From: Caldisericales bacterium
GTDB lineage: Bacteria > Caldisericota > Caldisericia > JAAYUI01
Direction of reading: 5' to 3'
Length of the DNA: 64,000 nucleotides
NCBI GenBank assembly: GCA_012517765.1
Contig: JAAYUI010000004.1
Location: forward strand, 79,835 to 143,834
This document shows, in pieces, positions 51,256 through 61,092 of this stretch; the stretch's first letter is position 1, and every line of letters starts with the position of its first letter. The position numbers and the translations under genes were made by a program. A model generated the notes under the pieces. The model was not told where the DNA came from. It searched no databases and was given only the letters and a program-made list of their open reading frames with translations.

Positions 51256-53207
51256 GGATGGCCAAAGCCATCCTCGGCACACCACCCGAACACCTCGAAC
51301 AGACACTGGCCTTGTTGCAGGAGCTTGGCGCCCTAAACACAAGACCTTTTGAAGGCCTTGAGCCGGCCGGCCAAAAAATTGGCACCAGAAAAGAACGCCT
51401 TGAAAGAGCCTCTGAATCACTGCTTTTCCTTGATGTGGTTGCACCACGCAAAATGCCCTTCACAGCGAACTTTGCCTGGCCAAGGCCGGTCCTTGACCCA
51501 AAAAATGCAAAAAAGCTGCTCTCAGGCAACCCAGAAGCCGTCATATCAGAACTGCTAGGACAAAAAACAAGACTTGAACAGATAAAAACAGAGCTGGCCA
51601 AACTCAAGGAAAGGGCAAATGTCCTTTCAAAATTCACCTCGCTCTCCATTCCAACACATATTAAAAGCAGCGAGGTTGATTACTTCATCGGAACAATACA
51701 GCCAGGCAGGGAAAAACAGGCCGCAGCGCTAAATGGTGAAAAGGAATTTGCCATCTGGGCATCAAAGGGCGTCATTGTCATGGCCTCCCTCAAGTCGAGA
51801 TCGGCAGGGGCAAGGGAGCTGCTGGCAAAATTCGGGTTCGCAACCCTTCCTTTCCCGCCCTCGGAGAAAACTGTCAGGGATCAACTGCAGGATACAAACT
51901 CCCAAATTGCCAGCCTGGAAAAAGAAAAGCAGTCGCTTGAAAAAGAGGCAGGCAGAAATGCCAAGGACAAACGGCTTACCATAATGCTCTGGATGGACAA
52001 CGAAGAAACAGCTCAGAAGCTTGAAGAAGTGCCAGCCTTGTCGGGTGAATTTGGCAGTTTTGTCGTTGGCTACGTTCCGGCAAAAGATGCGAAAAAATTT
52101 GAGCAAATGGTTTCCCAGAAGTGCCCATGGACCAGACTGGTGCTCCTTGATGTTCCGGAAGACGAGGAACCGCCTGTAAAGCTCAAAAACAACCCATACA
52201 GCACGCCTTTTGAAACGGTAACCTCGATGTATGGGATGCCATCCTACAGAGGCATTGATTCAACTTTTATGGTCTCCATTTTGTTCCCGATATTTTTTGG
52301 GTTCTGTTTTGGCGATGCACTATACGGCATAATGCTTGTCCTCTTCTCCTTATGGTATCTGAGGACGTTCAAGACAGAGGAGGGTGGAAAAAGGTTTTTC
52401 AGGCTGTTCATCATCTGTGGGGTATCCACCTTCATCATTGGCGCACTCACCGGCTCCTGGGGTGGCAACCTGATCGCCTCCGATGGCGTCATAGCAGTTC
52501 CTGCGCTAGTGGCACTGAAAGACAGGATAACTCTGCTCGACCCCCTGAAGCAGACCATAACATTCTTTGTCCTGACACTCTTCATCGGCATAGGGAGCCA
52601 GTTTATCGGCATCCTCGTCGCCGCATGGATGAACATAAGGCAGGGCAAATGGCTGGACGCACTGCTTGACCAGGCAAGCTGGATAATATTCCTCTCCGGT
52701 CTGGTCATGTTTGGAATCGACTTCCTGGGCGGCAATCTGGCAGGCACATCAAAAACGGTAATGTTTGTGCTGATACTCACCGGTGCCTTCTTCTTGGTGT
52801 TCTTTCAAGGCAGGGGCTCGAAAAACTTCTTCGGCAGGATAGGCCTGGGGCTCGTTTCTCTCTATGGAATCATGGGAGGGTATGGCACCGCATCATTTAT
52901 TGGTGACATAATGAGCTACTCAAGACTCATGGCGCTTGGTCTTACAAGCTCCATTGTGGCCCTGGCATTCAACAAGATGGCCATGATGATAGGATTTTCA
53001 AATCCCTTTGGTTCAATTTTCACGATTGTAATACTTGTTTTTGGCCACCTGCTCAATTTTTTCCTGAACATCATCGGGAGCTTCGTGCACCCTGCAAGAC
53101 TCACGTTCCTTGAGTTTTATTCCAGGTTCTATTCTGGAGGCGGTCGCAGTTTCTCTCCTTTGGAAAAAAGCGAAAAACGGATAAAGATTATGGAGGAAAA
53201 AGCATGA
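51243..53207 (+). CDS. ntpI: V/A-type ATPase subunit I (a-like membrane stator)
   Basis: 654 residues. A large cytoplasmic N-terminal part (about 1-330) with a coiled-coil region (about 90-120 and 215-245) is followed by seven or eight membrane helices. GDIMSYSRLMALGLTSS (near 560) and FLNIIGSFVHPARLTFLEFYSRFYSGGGRSFSPL at the C-terminus are the family signatures, including the essential Arg that faces the K ring. It forms the ion half-channels. Confidence 0.93.
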   Translation: MAILRMAKAILGTPPEHLEQTLALLQELGALNTRPFEGLEPAGQKIGTRKERLERASESLLFLDVVAPRKMPFTANFAWPRPVLDPKNAKKLLSGNPEAVISELLGQKTRLEQIKTELAKLKERANVLSKFTSLSIPTHIKSSEVDYFIGTIQPGREKQAAALNGEKEFAIWASKGVIVMASLKSRSAGARELLAKFGFATLPFPPSEKTVRDQLQDTNSQIASLEKEKQSLEKEAGRNAKDKRLTIMLWMDNEETAQKLEEVPALSGEFGSFVVGYVPAKDAKKFEQMVSQKCPWTRLVLLDVPEDEEPPVKLKNNPYSTPFETVTSMYGMPSYRGIDSTFMVSILFPIFFGFCFGDALYGIMLVLFSLWYLRTFKTEEGGKRFFRLFIICGVSTFIIGALTGSWGGNLIASDGVIAVPALVALKDRITLLDPLKQTITFFVLTLFIGIGSQFIGILVAAWMNIRQGKWLDALLDQASWIIFLSGLVMFGIDFLGGNLAGTSKTVMFVLILTGAFFLVFFQGRGSKNFFGRIGLGLVSLYGIMGGYGTASFIGDIMSYSRLMALGLTSSIVALAFNKMAMMIGFSNPFGSIFTIVILVFGHLLNFFLNIIGSFVHPARLTFLEFYSRFYSGGGRSFSPLEKSEKRIKIMEEKA

Positions 53208-53701
53208 ATAATGTATTGGCAGAACTTTTCGGGCAATCAGGACAGGGCTTCGTTATCCTAGGAATGATAGTCAACGTGGTGCTTGGAGGCATAGGATCTG
53301 CAAAGGGTCTCAGGATAGCCGCAACACAAACGGCAGGTGTAATGTCCGAAAAACCTGAACTCTTTGGAAAACTGTTTGTTCTGATGGTCCTTCCAGGAAC
53401 ACAGGGCTTCTATTCTTTCATAGCCTCATTTTTGGCCGGCCTTCAAACATTCCTTGGCAATAAAACAATCTCCATACCGGCCTCAATAGGACTGATGCTC
53501 CTTCTCATAGCCATGGGCTTTATCGAATTGATTTCAGCCATTGAACAGGGCAAGACTTCCGCCGCGGCAATCAACATGGTCGCCAAGCAGGAGAGGACTT
53601 TCGGCCAGGCAATCATCATGCCGGCCCTTGTTGAAACATACGCAGTCCTTGGCCTGCTCATCTCGATCATCGTCATTCTCTCAATCAATTTGATAAAATA
53701 A
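53204..53701 (+). CDS. ntpK: V/A-type ATPase proteolipid subunit K, Na+-type
   Basis: 165 residues forming two duplicated two-helix hairpins (four helices). The Na+ ligand pattern known from Enterococcus hirae NtpK is present: LPGTQG with Leu63, Thr66 and Gln67; Gln115 in IEQGK; and Glu144 in LVETYAVLG. Residue 115 to 144 spacing is the same as in NtpK. The ring rotates as ions cross the membrane. The ATGA overlap with subunit I shows coupling. Confidence 0.93.
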   Translation: MNNVLAELFGQSGQGFVILGMIVNVVLGGIGSAKGLRIAATQTAGVMSEKPELFGKLFVLMVLPGTQGFYSFIASFLAGLQTFLGNKTISIPASIGLMLLLIAMGFIELISAIEQGKTSAAAINMVAKQERTFGQAIIMPALVETYAVLGLLISIIVILSINLIK

Positions 53702-54252
53702 TGGGCCTTGAATCACTGACTTCAATAATCCTCGACGGGGCAAAATCAGCCTCGGAAAAGCTCCTTGATGACGCCAAAAAAGAAGCAGACCTGATTATCA
53801 GGTCTGCCCAGGCCAGAAGCAGGGAGATTTTTACGGCCACCTACGCTCCTTTTGAAAAAGAAGTGGCGACCAAAAAATCGTCCGCACTCTCCATGGCCAA
53901 GATGGAGGAGACCTCGGCAAGGCTTGATGCTCTCAACTGGATGCTGGACGAGACCTGCAAAAAAGCTATGGAAGCACTGTTCTCAAACCCGTCGTTCCTG
54001 GAGAAGGTAAAATCCTGGGCGCTTGGGCACAAGGATGGTGAATTCTTTATCGGCAAGAACATTGACAGCGCAATGCCCGAACTCAAAAAAACACTGCTGG
54101 ATAAAGGTTTCAAGGTGGTTACTCTTCAAAACCCCAATGCAATCGAACACAGGCAGGAAAAACAGATAGACAGGCTGGACATCGAAGACGGCTTAAGGAG
54201 GCTGGCATTTGAGCAAGCAGACAGGATTATTGCCATCCTATCCGCCCCCTGA
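53701..54252 (+). CDS. ntpE: V/A-type ATPase subunit E
   Basis: 183 residues. An N-terminal helical coiled coil (ASEKLLDDAKKEADLIIRSAQARSREI) is followed by an alpha/beta C-terminal domain with the strand GEFFIGKN and a last segment IEDGLRRLAFEQADRIIAILS. This matches the E stalk subunit that partners H. The start shares one base with the K stop (TAATG). Confidence 0.88.
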   Translation: MGLESLTSIILDGAKSASEKLLDDAKKEADLIIRSAQARSREIFTATYAPFEKEVATKKSSALSMAKMEETSARLDALNWMLDETCKKAMEALFSNPSFLEKVKSWALGHKDGEFFIGKNIDSAMPELKKTLLDKGFKVVTLQNPNAIEHRQEKQIDRLDIEDGLRRLAFEQADRIIAILSAP

Positions 54253-55117
54253 CGCCGAGGCCTTCCGCTTCACTTCGGCAAGGGTGAAGGTCATGGAGGG
54301 CAAACTGCTCTCGCAGGCGGACTTCCTGAGGTTCAAAAACCTTTCCCCGGGTGACAGGGCAAGGGCCGTAAAAGGCATTTACCCATGGTTTGATGGCGAT
54401 GCCAGCAGTTTCAGGGTCCAGGCAGACAGACACCTTTTTGGGGAGAGCATCTCCCTTTCGGAAGAGTCCGGCCATCCGGACCTTGCAACATATTTCCTTC
54501 TTCCAAGGGCATTTGCCCAGATACAGTCAAGTCTTGAGGGTGCAACAAACCCTCCTGCTGTTGTCCCATTTCTTGGCAACTATTTTGATTCATGCTCCGT
54601 TTCTGAGCTTCCCAAAGGCCTGAATGAGACAGTTTCAGAGGCAAAAAACCTTTACGACGCAGGCGAAAAGCCAAAAGCAAGGCGCCTGATGACCCAAAAT
54701 CTTATAGAAATGCTAACGGAATCAAGATTTTCCAGACTTTCATATTTTGATGAATGTATCAATGCATACTCAAATCTTCTTGAAGTCAGGCTTGTAGTCG
54801 CATCGAGGATAAGGAAAGGCCATTTTGTGCCAATCGAAGGGTGCGAGATAAATGGCGACTACACTCCGGAACAGCTCGCAAAAACACTTGGCACAATAAA
54901 CCCTGACCTTGAGAACCTCGAACAGGTTGCAAGCAAAAAGTTTTTTGAAAAAGTAACGGCCTCAAGGGCCATTCCTGCAGGCCCCGAGGTCATCTTCGGG
55001 TACCTGTCAGAGCTCGAGAACGAGCTGGTGAATGCCTCGATGCTGCTTGCAGGTTCGCTGGTCGCGCTCCCGCCAGCAGAGCTCGAGATGGCATACGGGA
55101 GGGCCTATGTCTCTTAA
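54230..55117 (+). CDS. ntpC: V/A-type ATPase subunit C (d-like)
   Basis: 295 residues from a TTG with AGGA four bases upstream; a TTG seven codons earlier is also open. FRFTSARVKVMEGKLLS is the expected first helix, and the all-helical pattern (repeated three-helix units, later LLEVRLVVASRIRKGHFVPIEG) matches the socket subunit that joins the K ring to the central stalk. It overlaps subunit E. Confidence 0.85.
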   Translation: MPSYPPPDAEAFRFTSARVKVMEGKLLSQADFLRFKNLSPGDRARAVKGIYPWFDGDASSFRVQADRHLFGESISLSEESGHPDLATYFLLPRAFAQIQSSLEGATNPPAVVPFLGNYFDSCSVSELPKGLNETVSEAKNLYDAGEKPKARRLMTQNLIEMLTESRFSRLSYFDECINAYSNLLEVRLVVASRIRKGHFVPIEGCEINGDYTPEQLAKTLGTINPDLENLEQVASKKFFEKVTASRAIPAGPEVIFGYLSELENELVNASMLLAGSLVALPPAELEMAYGRAYVS

Positions 55118-55445
55118 TGTTGTGGCAATAGGAAACGCCCTCCAGGTATCACCCTGGGGTTTTTTGGGTGCAAAAGTAATCATCCCGGAAAAGGAAGACG
55201 AGCAAAAAGAACTCACAAACCTTCTTTCTGATGAGAAAATAGGAATATTGTTGATATCAAACGATCTGGCGGTCAGAAACCAGTACCTTCTTGAAAAACA
55301 GCACCTCCACGGGCCGGTCGTCCTGGTAATTCCGGACGGCTTCGAGGAAGATGACCCGGCCGGTGAGGCACTGCGAAAGCTTGTCATGGAGGCAATTGGC
55401 GTCGACCTGCTCGGAAAAGAGAGGCTCAATGGGAACAATAACTAG
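55107..55445 (+). CDS. ntpF: V/A-type ATPase subunit F
   Basis: 112 residues from the ATG with GGAGGG upstream. SLNVVAIGNALQVSPWGFLGAKVI is followed by an alpha/beta (Rossmann-like) fold with IGILLISNDLAV and GPVVLVIPDG strands. It binds subunit D in the central rotor and tunes activity. It overlaps both neighbours. Confidence 0.88.
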   Translation: MSLNVVAIGNALQVSPWGFLGAKVIIPEKEDEQKELTNLLSDEKIGILLISNDLAVRNQYLLEKQHLHGPVVLVIPDGFEEDDPAGEALRKLVMEAIGVDLLGKERLNGNNN

Positions 55446-57177
55446 GATTTCAGGCCCGCTTGTCGAGGCCAGGGACCTGAACGAGGCCTTCATGTATGAG
55501 CTCGTCAAGGTCGGCGAGATGGGCCTTTTTGGCGAAATAATAGAGATGCGCTCGGGCATTGTTTCAATCCAGGTGTACGAGGACACCGAAACGCTCGAGC
55601 CGGGCGAGCCGGTCTCCTGCACAGGTGTCCCGCTCTCTGCCCTCCTCGGCCCGGGACTCATTGGAAGCATATATGACGGCCTGCAAAGACCACTGCCGGT
55701 CCTGCAGTCAAAATACGGCGATTTCGTGGCCAGGGGCGTCATTGAGCCAGCCCTCGACCAGTCAAGGAAATGGGACTTTGTGGCCACAAAAACTGAAGGC
55801 CAGGTGGGCGAGGGTGACATAATCGGGACGGTCCAGGAAACTGACATCGTTGCCCACAAGATAATGGTGCCTGCTGGCGTCAAAGGCAGGCTTGATGGAA
55901 TAAAAAGCGGAAAATACACAATTACTGAACCGATAGGGTATATTGTCGACGGTGAAAAGAAGCACGAGCTGAAACTTGCCCAGACGTGGCCGGTCAGGAT
56001 TTCAAGGCCGGTGCAAAAAAGATTGCCGCCAAAGGACCCCATGGTGACTGGCCAGAGGGTGCTTGACATGCTGTTCCCGATTGCAAAAGGCGGAACAGCC
56101 TGCGTTCCAGGCCCGTTTGGTTCAGGGAAAACGGTCGTCCAGCACCAGCTTGCAAAGTGGGCCGATGCAGACATCATCGTCTACGTCGGTTGCGGCGAGA
56201 GGGGCAACGAGATGACCGATGTTCTCGATGAATTCCCAAAACTCGTTGACCCAAAAACCGGCGCACCGCTCATGAACAGGACGGTGCTCATAGCAAACAC
56301 TTCCAACATGCCTGTTGCGGCCCGCGAGGCCTCGGTTTTCTTAGGTGCCACAATCGCACAGTATTTCAGGGACATGGGCTACAGCGTCGCCATGATGGCC
56401 GATTCCACCTCAAGGTGGGCCGAGGCGATGAGGGAAATCTCCGGCAGGCTGGAAGAGATGCCCGGTGAAGAGGGCTTCCCCGCATACCTTGCGTCAAGGA
56501 TAGCCGGCTTTTACGAAAGAGCCGGGCAAACGGAATGCATCGGAACACCAGAAAGAAAAGGCACACTGTCAATCATAGGCGCAGTTTCACCGCCTGGCGG
56601 CGATCTTTCCGAGCCGGTGGTGCAGGCGACCCTGAGGGCCGTGAAGGTCTTCTGGGCGCTTGATTCACAGCTCGCATACAGAAGGCACTTCCCGGCCATA
56701 AACTGGCTTAACTCGTACTCACTGTATGCCAGCGAGGTCGGCCCAAGCTTTGACAGGAGCATTGGCGAAGGCTGGACAAAATACCGCCAGAGGGCAATGA
56801 CTATCCTCGATGAAGAAGCAAGGCTTGAAGAAATAGTAAGGCTGGTTGGCCAGGACGCCCTCTCCCCGAAGCAGAGGCTCACGCTTGAATTTGCCAGATC
56901 AATCAGGGAAGATTTCCTCCAGCAAAACGCCTTTGTGGCTGAAGACACCTACACCTCCCCACAAAAACAGCTGATGCTCCTGACTGCCATCTGCGAACTC
57001 TACGATGGCGCGGCAGGCATCATCGAGACCCAGGAACAATACTCTGCTCTGCTTTCAAATCCAGTCAGGGAAAAAATTTCCAGGGCAAAGATGACCACGG
57101 AGCCAGCAGACGGCTTTTTTGCCGGACTGATGAAAGAAATTGAGCAAGCACTTGCACAGATAGGCGGCATGCAATGA
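55429..57177 (+). CDS. ntpA: V/A-type ATPase catalytic subunit A
   Basis: 582 residues. Walker A is GPFGSGKTV (228-236), the GCGERGNEM catalytic loop follows near 255, and the [30 protein letters not shown] segment near 335. The insertion (non-homologous region near 115-190) is typical of A subunits. ATP is hydrolysed or made here at the A/B interface. ATG is preceded by AGAGG. It overlaps F and B. Confidence 0.96.
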   Translation: MGTITRISGPLVEARDLNEAFMYELVKVGEMGLFGEIIEMRSGIVSIQVYEDTETLEPGEPVSCTGVPLSALLGPGLIGSIYDGLQRPLPVLQSKYGDFVARGVIEPALDQSRKWDFVATKTEGQVGEGDIIGTVQETDIVAHKIMVPAGVKGRLDGIKSGKYTITEPIGYIVDGEKKHELKLAQTWPVRISRPVQKRLPPKDPMVTGQRVLDMLFPIAKGGTACVPGPFGSGKTVVQHQLAKWADADIIVYVGCGERGNEMTDVLDEFPKLVDPKTGAPLMNRTVLIANTSNMPVAAREASVFLGATIAQYFRDMGYSVAMMADSTSRWAEAMREISGRLEEMPGEEGFPAYLASRIAGFYERAGQTECIGTPERKGTLSIIGAVSPPGGDLSEPVVQATLRAVKVFWALDSQLAYRRHFPAINWLNSYSLYASEVGPSFDRSIGEGWTKYRQRAMTILDEEARLEEIVRLVGQDALSPKQRLTLEFARSIREDFLQQNAFVAEDTYTSPQKQLMLLTAICELYDGAAGIIETQEQYSALLSNPVREKISRAKMTTEPADGFFAGLMKEIEQALAQIGGMQ

Positions 57178-58538
57178 AAGAATTCATGACCACAAAAGAG
57201 GTTGTCGGGCCGCTCATCCTTGTCACTGATTGCGGTGACGTCGGCTATGGCGAGGTCGCAGAAATAACAATGCCTGACGGGCAGACAAGGCACGCAATGG
57301 TGCTCCAGAACTCCCATGACCTGGCGCTACTCCAGGTCTTTGAGGGTACATCCGGCATAAACCCCGGAACAACAAGGGTTCGCTTCACGGCAAAACCACT
57401 CCAGATAGGTCTCACGCCTGACATGATCGGCAGGGTCTTTGACGGTCTCGGGAGGCCAAAAGACGGGGGTCCAGTCCCGATACCAAAGAAGAGAGTCTCG
57501 ATAAACGGCTCCCCGCTCAACCCAGTCTCAAGGGCCTATCCGAATGAATTCATATCAACCGGCATTTCTGCAATCGACGGGCTCAACACACTGGTCAGGG
57601 GCCAGAAGCTGCCGATCTTCTCCGGTGCCGGCCTCCCACATGCTAGGATAGCCGCACAGATAGCCAGGCAGGCCACCATCTCTACAGGCGAGGAGTTTTC
57701 GGTAGTTTTTGCCGCACTTGGCGTAACATTCGAAGAGGCAAACTTTTTCATTGAGGGGCTAAAGGCAACAGGCGCCGATGCAAGATCGGTGTTGTTCATC
57801 AATTTGGCCTCCGACCCCGTCATCGAGAGGATAGCCATTCCGAGGATGGCGCTCTCGTGTGCCGAATACCTGGCTTTCGAGCTTGGTTATCATGTCCTTG
57901 TCATCATGACGGACATGACAAACTACTGCGAGGCGCTCAGGGAAATAGGCGCTGCCAGAAGGGAGATACCCGGCAGAAGGGGCTACCCGGGCTACATGTA
58001 CACTGACCTGGCATCCCTGTATGAAAGGGCCGGAAGGATAAGGGGTAAAAAGGGTTCCATAACCCAGATGCCAATCCTCACCATGCCTGACGACGACAAG
58101 ACCCACCCGATCCCGGACCTGACCGGCTACATCACCGAGGGCCAGATAATGCTCTCAAGGAGCCTCGAGCGCGCCGGTGTCTATCCTCCAATCGATGTCC
58201 TGCCCTCACTTTCAAGGCTGAGGGACAAGGGGATTGGCGACGGCAAAACGAGGGAAGACCATGCCGACCTTTCATCACAGCTCTTTGCCTCATACGCAAG
58301 GGGCAGGGAAGCAAGGGAGCTTGCGGTCATCCTTGGTGAATCGGCCCTGTCTCCGATAGATGTGACCTATGTCCGTTTTGCAGAAGAGTTTGAAAAGAGG
58401 TTTGTAAGCCAGGGCGAGTTTGAGGACAGGAACATCACCGGTACACTGGAGCTTGGCTGGGAACTGCTCTCCATTCTGCCAAAAGCGGAACTGAAGAGGG
58501 TTCACAAGGAATTCCTGGAAAAATACGGCAAGGCATAG
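57174..58538 (+). CDS. ntpB: V/A-type ATPase subunit B
   Basis: 454 residues. It has the regulatory nucleotide-binding fold: [19 protein letters not shown] replaces a canonical P-loop, as usual for B. The FVVFAALG strand, the [39 protein letters not shown] block and [18 protein letters not shown] are typical. It alternates with A in the head. An ATGA overlap with A shows coupling. Confidence 0.96.
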   Translation: MKEFMTTKEVVGPLILVTDCGDVGYGEVAEITMPDGQTRHAMVLQNSHDLALLQVFEGTSGINPGTTRVRFTAKPLQIGLTPDMIGRVFDGLGRPKDGGPVPIPKKRVSINGSPLNPVSRAYPNEFISTGISAIDGLNTLVRGQKLPIFSGAGLPHARIAAQIARQATISTGEEFSVVFAALGVTFEEANFFIEGLKATGADARSVLFINLASDPVIERIAIPRMALSCAEYLAFELGYHVLVIMTDMTNYCEALREIGAARREIPGRRGYPGYMYTDLASLYERAGRIRGKKGSITQMPILTMPDDDKTHPIPDLTGYITEGQIMLSRSLERAGVYPPIDVLPSLSRLRDKGIGDGKTREDHADLSSQLFASYARGREARELAVILGESALSPIDVTYVRFAEEFEKRFVSQGEFEDRNITGTLELGWELLSILPKAELKRVHKEFLEKYGKA

Positions 58539-58542
58539 AAAA

Positions 58543-59172
58543 ATGGCGCAAAACATTCCTGCCAACAGAATGGAGCTTTTCAAGAGGAAACGCCAGCTTG
58601 TGCAGGCCCAGAAGGGCCTGAAGATGCTCAAGGACAAGCTGGAGGCCCTGCTTGCCCAGTTCATGCACATGGCCAACTCCTATCTTGGGAAAAAGAAGGG
58701 CCTGTTTTCCGAGCTCCTCCTCGCGCAGGCAAGGTATGCGCTTTCGGCCTCTGCCAACCCGGAGCTTGCCCAGATCGGGCTCTCAAGGTATGGCAAGCTC
58801 ACGCTGAAGAAATCCGAGTTCAGGGTCGTCTCCCTCCTCCTGCCAAAGCTGGAGATAGAAGAATACGAGCCTGACACTGCAATACCCCCGCAGTCGGCAA
58901 CAACGCAGGCGCTCCTTGCGCTCGACTCATACTCGAAGCTTCTGCCAAACCTCGTGGAGGTGGCACAGCTCCAGTCGGCACTGAGGGAACTTGCGCTGGA
59001 GATACAAACAGTGCGCAGAAGGGTGAACGCACTGGAGAACGTCCTGGTGCCAACCCTGCAAGATGAGGTCAGGCAGGTCCAGTCAAAGCTGGACGAGGCC
59101 GAAAGGGCCTCAAAATCCAGGCTCCTCAGGGTCAAAGACGTCCTTGCAAAAAAGGACGAGAGACTAGGCTAG
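58543..59172 (+). CDS. ntpD: V/A-type ATPase subunit D (central shaft)
   Basis: 209 residues. MELFKRKRQLVQAQKGLKMLKDKLEALL opens a long N-terminal helix, and the C-terminus closes with RRRVNALENVLVPTLQDEVRQVQSKLDEAERASKSRLLRVKD, forming the two-helix shaft. It is the last gene of the operon; no terminator is visible right after it. Confidence 0.94.
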   Translation: MAQNIPANRMELFKRKRQLVQAQKGLKMLKDKLEALLAQFMHMANSYLGKKKGLFSELLLAQARYALSASANPELAQIGLSRYGKLTLKKSEFRVVSLLLPKLEIEEYEPDTAIPPQSATTQALLALDSYSKLLPNLVEVAQLQSALRELALEIQTVRRRVNALENVLVPTLQDEVRQVQSKLDEAERASKSRLLRVKDVLAKKDERLG

Positions 59173-59197
59173 CCAGATCCAGCGTCACACAATTTAA

Positions 59198-59226
59198 TTG
59201 ATATACCCCGACACAAGTGGTAGAAA
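59198..59226 (+). promoter_or_regulatory. Possible promoter
   Basis: TTGATA, a 17-bp spacer and TAGAAA (4 of 6) upstream of the 114-residue gene. Confidence 0.35.
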
Positions 59227-59258
59227 CTTCCACAATTTTATAAAAAGGAGGCTGCCAC

Positions 59259-59603
59259 ATGGGCAACTATCTGTTTAGCGGATGCTCTTTCCGTGTCGAA
59301 TGGCACTGGGAAGGCGAAGAAGAACATCACTACATCGAGGCGGAGATGGATTACCCTGGCGGCCCGAGAAGCGAGAATGTCCATCTGGATGCGAGCATAC
59401 TCTCGATTGCCCTGAAAAATGGGCTCGGGCTGGAAATGACAGGCACCAGGGACAACTACTTCACATTCGACATTAGCGAGAACATAGCAATCCACCCAAG
59501 CGTCTGGTACAACTGCCTTGTTGTGGATGGGTCAGGCACAAAGAAGGTGCTTTGTGCAAAGGTTTCAGCCATCAGGCACATCGGAGCTGATCTGGAGGGG
59601 TGA
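59259..59603 (+). CDS. Small cytoplasmic protein of unknown function
   Basis: 114 residues. AAAAGGAGG lies 9 bases before the ATG. Beta-rich, with an acidic/His cluster (HWEGEEEHHY near residues 16-25) and no signal peptide or membrane segment. The gene follows the ATPase operon by 86 bp with its own possible promoter. No family recognised. Confidence 0.6.
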   Translation: MGNYLFSGCSFRVEWHWEGEEEHHYIEAEMDYPGGPRSENVHLDASILSIALKNGLGLEMTGTRDNYFTFDISENIAIHPSVWYNCLVVDGSGTKKVLCAKVSAIRHIGADLEG

Positions 59604-59616
59604 GGTCCACCCCTCC
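59594..59616 (+). other. Hairpin over the stop codon
   Basis: GGAGGGGTG and CACCCCTCC form a perfect 9-bp stem with a 5-nt loop. The TGA stop of the small gene lies inside it and no T run follows. Confidence 0.6.
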
Positions 59617-59799
59617 CTAAACAATTCCCATCAACACTTTAACATCAAACAATTATATTGCTGATCTAGTTTTTTCTGATTCAGAAAGTGGCTTTAAATT
59701 TGAAATTTTTATTCATTCCACTTTTGAAAGTTATGCATAGAAAATATAATCAATATTTTATATAGTAATAAGGATTAGTATTATTTATGATAATTACAA

Positions 59800-60807
59800 T
59801 CAAATATTTTCCCCTGTTATATCAATTGCCTCCGGTGGACGAGAAATTCCGATTCTCATGCCCTGAATCCTCTGGAGTTCATGGAGTGTTTGCAAAAGCT
59901 GGCGGTTTAGGTGAGCCTCCAGTTTTACAACACTTTCAGAAATATATTGATCAAAAAGGCATTGTTGGATTTTAACTTCCATTTCTTTACCTACCGATTC
60001 CGAAATAAGCTTGTATTCTTCAAAAAGTGATAACACAAGTTTGTGTCCACTCTCATAGAGTTCTTTTTGTGTTTTACCAAATTGTTTTGCAATGATCGAG
60101 ATAATTTCTTTAATCTGCTTTTTTGTTTTGGAGAAATTTTCATTAAAAATATCTGGCCATAACTCTTTGACGTCAAAAAACTCAAGTGATGAGCAAGGGA
60201 TTTTCTCGTGTTTTTCCTTCCGATTCAAATATTCAAAATCACAAAGAGTGTTTATGATTAAAAAGATTTTCTTTCCCTCAAGGGATCCGTCTTCTGGCAA
60301 GTCGTCGAATTCAACAAAAGATAACAATCTTTCACCAATCTCCATCTCTTCATCACCGAATATTTCCAATCTTGACTTACCTACACCAATTGCAAGATCT
60401 TCATTCGTGGAAGTACGCTCTTTCCAAGATACCCAGTCTTTCAAAATATTGTCGACAACCCTAGAAAAATCCCATCTTAAATGAGCATTTTCGTAACGCA
60501 CCAGTCTCCTGGTTTTCCAGATAATATTTGCAATTTTCTCAACCAGCACAATCTCAAGAGTGCCACGTGGGCAAAGATCTTTCTTCAATTCTATGACAAG
60601 TTTATCATACTCCTTCTGGCTTTCATATATTGGCAAAACTGGGACTGAGGCCAAAATGCCATGTTTCAGGTTTGATGGGGGTAGAAATTTACTCCTCTGT
60701 GTTTTTGGCCCTGTGGATTTTCTGGCATTTTTTCTATTTGCTTCAAGGGCCTTTGGAGTCATTGTCTTTTCAAAGCTTTTTTTCTTGTTAATTTCCTGTT
60801 TTTTCAT
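59800..60807 (-). CDS. GPKT-type conserved hypothetical protein
   Basis: 335 residues from the ATG with GGGAG about 7 bases upstream; a 28-residue longer reading is open but lacks a site. The N-terminal pattern EANRKNARKSTGPKTQRSK...NLKHG and the C-terminal LEAHLNRQLLQTLHELQRIQ match a widespread family of uncharacterised proteins, often in many copies per genome and found in accessory regions. The middle is helical and Lys-rich. AT-rich; function unknown. Confidence 0.65.
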   Translation of the reverse strand: MKKQEINKKKSFEKTMTPKALEANRKNARKSTGPKTQRSKFLPPSNLKHGILASVPVLPIYESQKEYDKLVIELKKDLCPRGTLEIVLVEKIANIIWKTRRLVRYENAHLRWDFSRVVDNILKDWVSWKERTSTNEDLAIGVGKSRLEIFGDEEMEIGERLLSFVEFDDLPEDGSLEGKKIFLIINTLCDFEYLNRKEKHEKIPCSSLEFFDVKELWPDIFNENFSKTKKQIKEIISIIAKQFGKTQKELYESGHKLVLSLFEEYKLISESVGKEMEVKIQQCLFDQYISESVVKLEAHLNRQLLQTLHELQRIQGMRIGISRPPEAIDITGENI

Positions 60808-60830
60808 TTTATATCTCCCAACAGTCGATT

Positions 60831-60859
60831 TGTATAAAACATATCTTAGCCATTGACAA
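60831..60859 (-). promoter_or_regulatory. Possible promoter of the GPKT-type gene
   Basis: TTGTCA (5 of 6), a 17-bp spacer and TATACA on the minus strand, 24 bp before the ATG. Confidence 0.4.
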
Positions 60860-61092
60860 AATATTGTATACACAGATCGGATGTTTTGCAATATTTATTG
60901 CCTATTCATTTATATCATAAAGAAAACATGGCTCCTCAATGGTTGCCAAACAACTTTAATCCATTTGCCTGAGTTCCTGTCAATTATAAGCAGTCTATCG
61001 GAAAAATGAATTCTGGCTCCAGATAATGGTCTGGGTTGTATTGTTCCAGGCAAATGGTATCCTCTACCTTAAACAATAGGGGGTGTGAGCAA

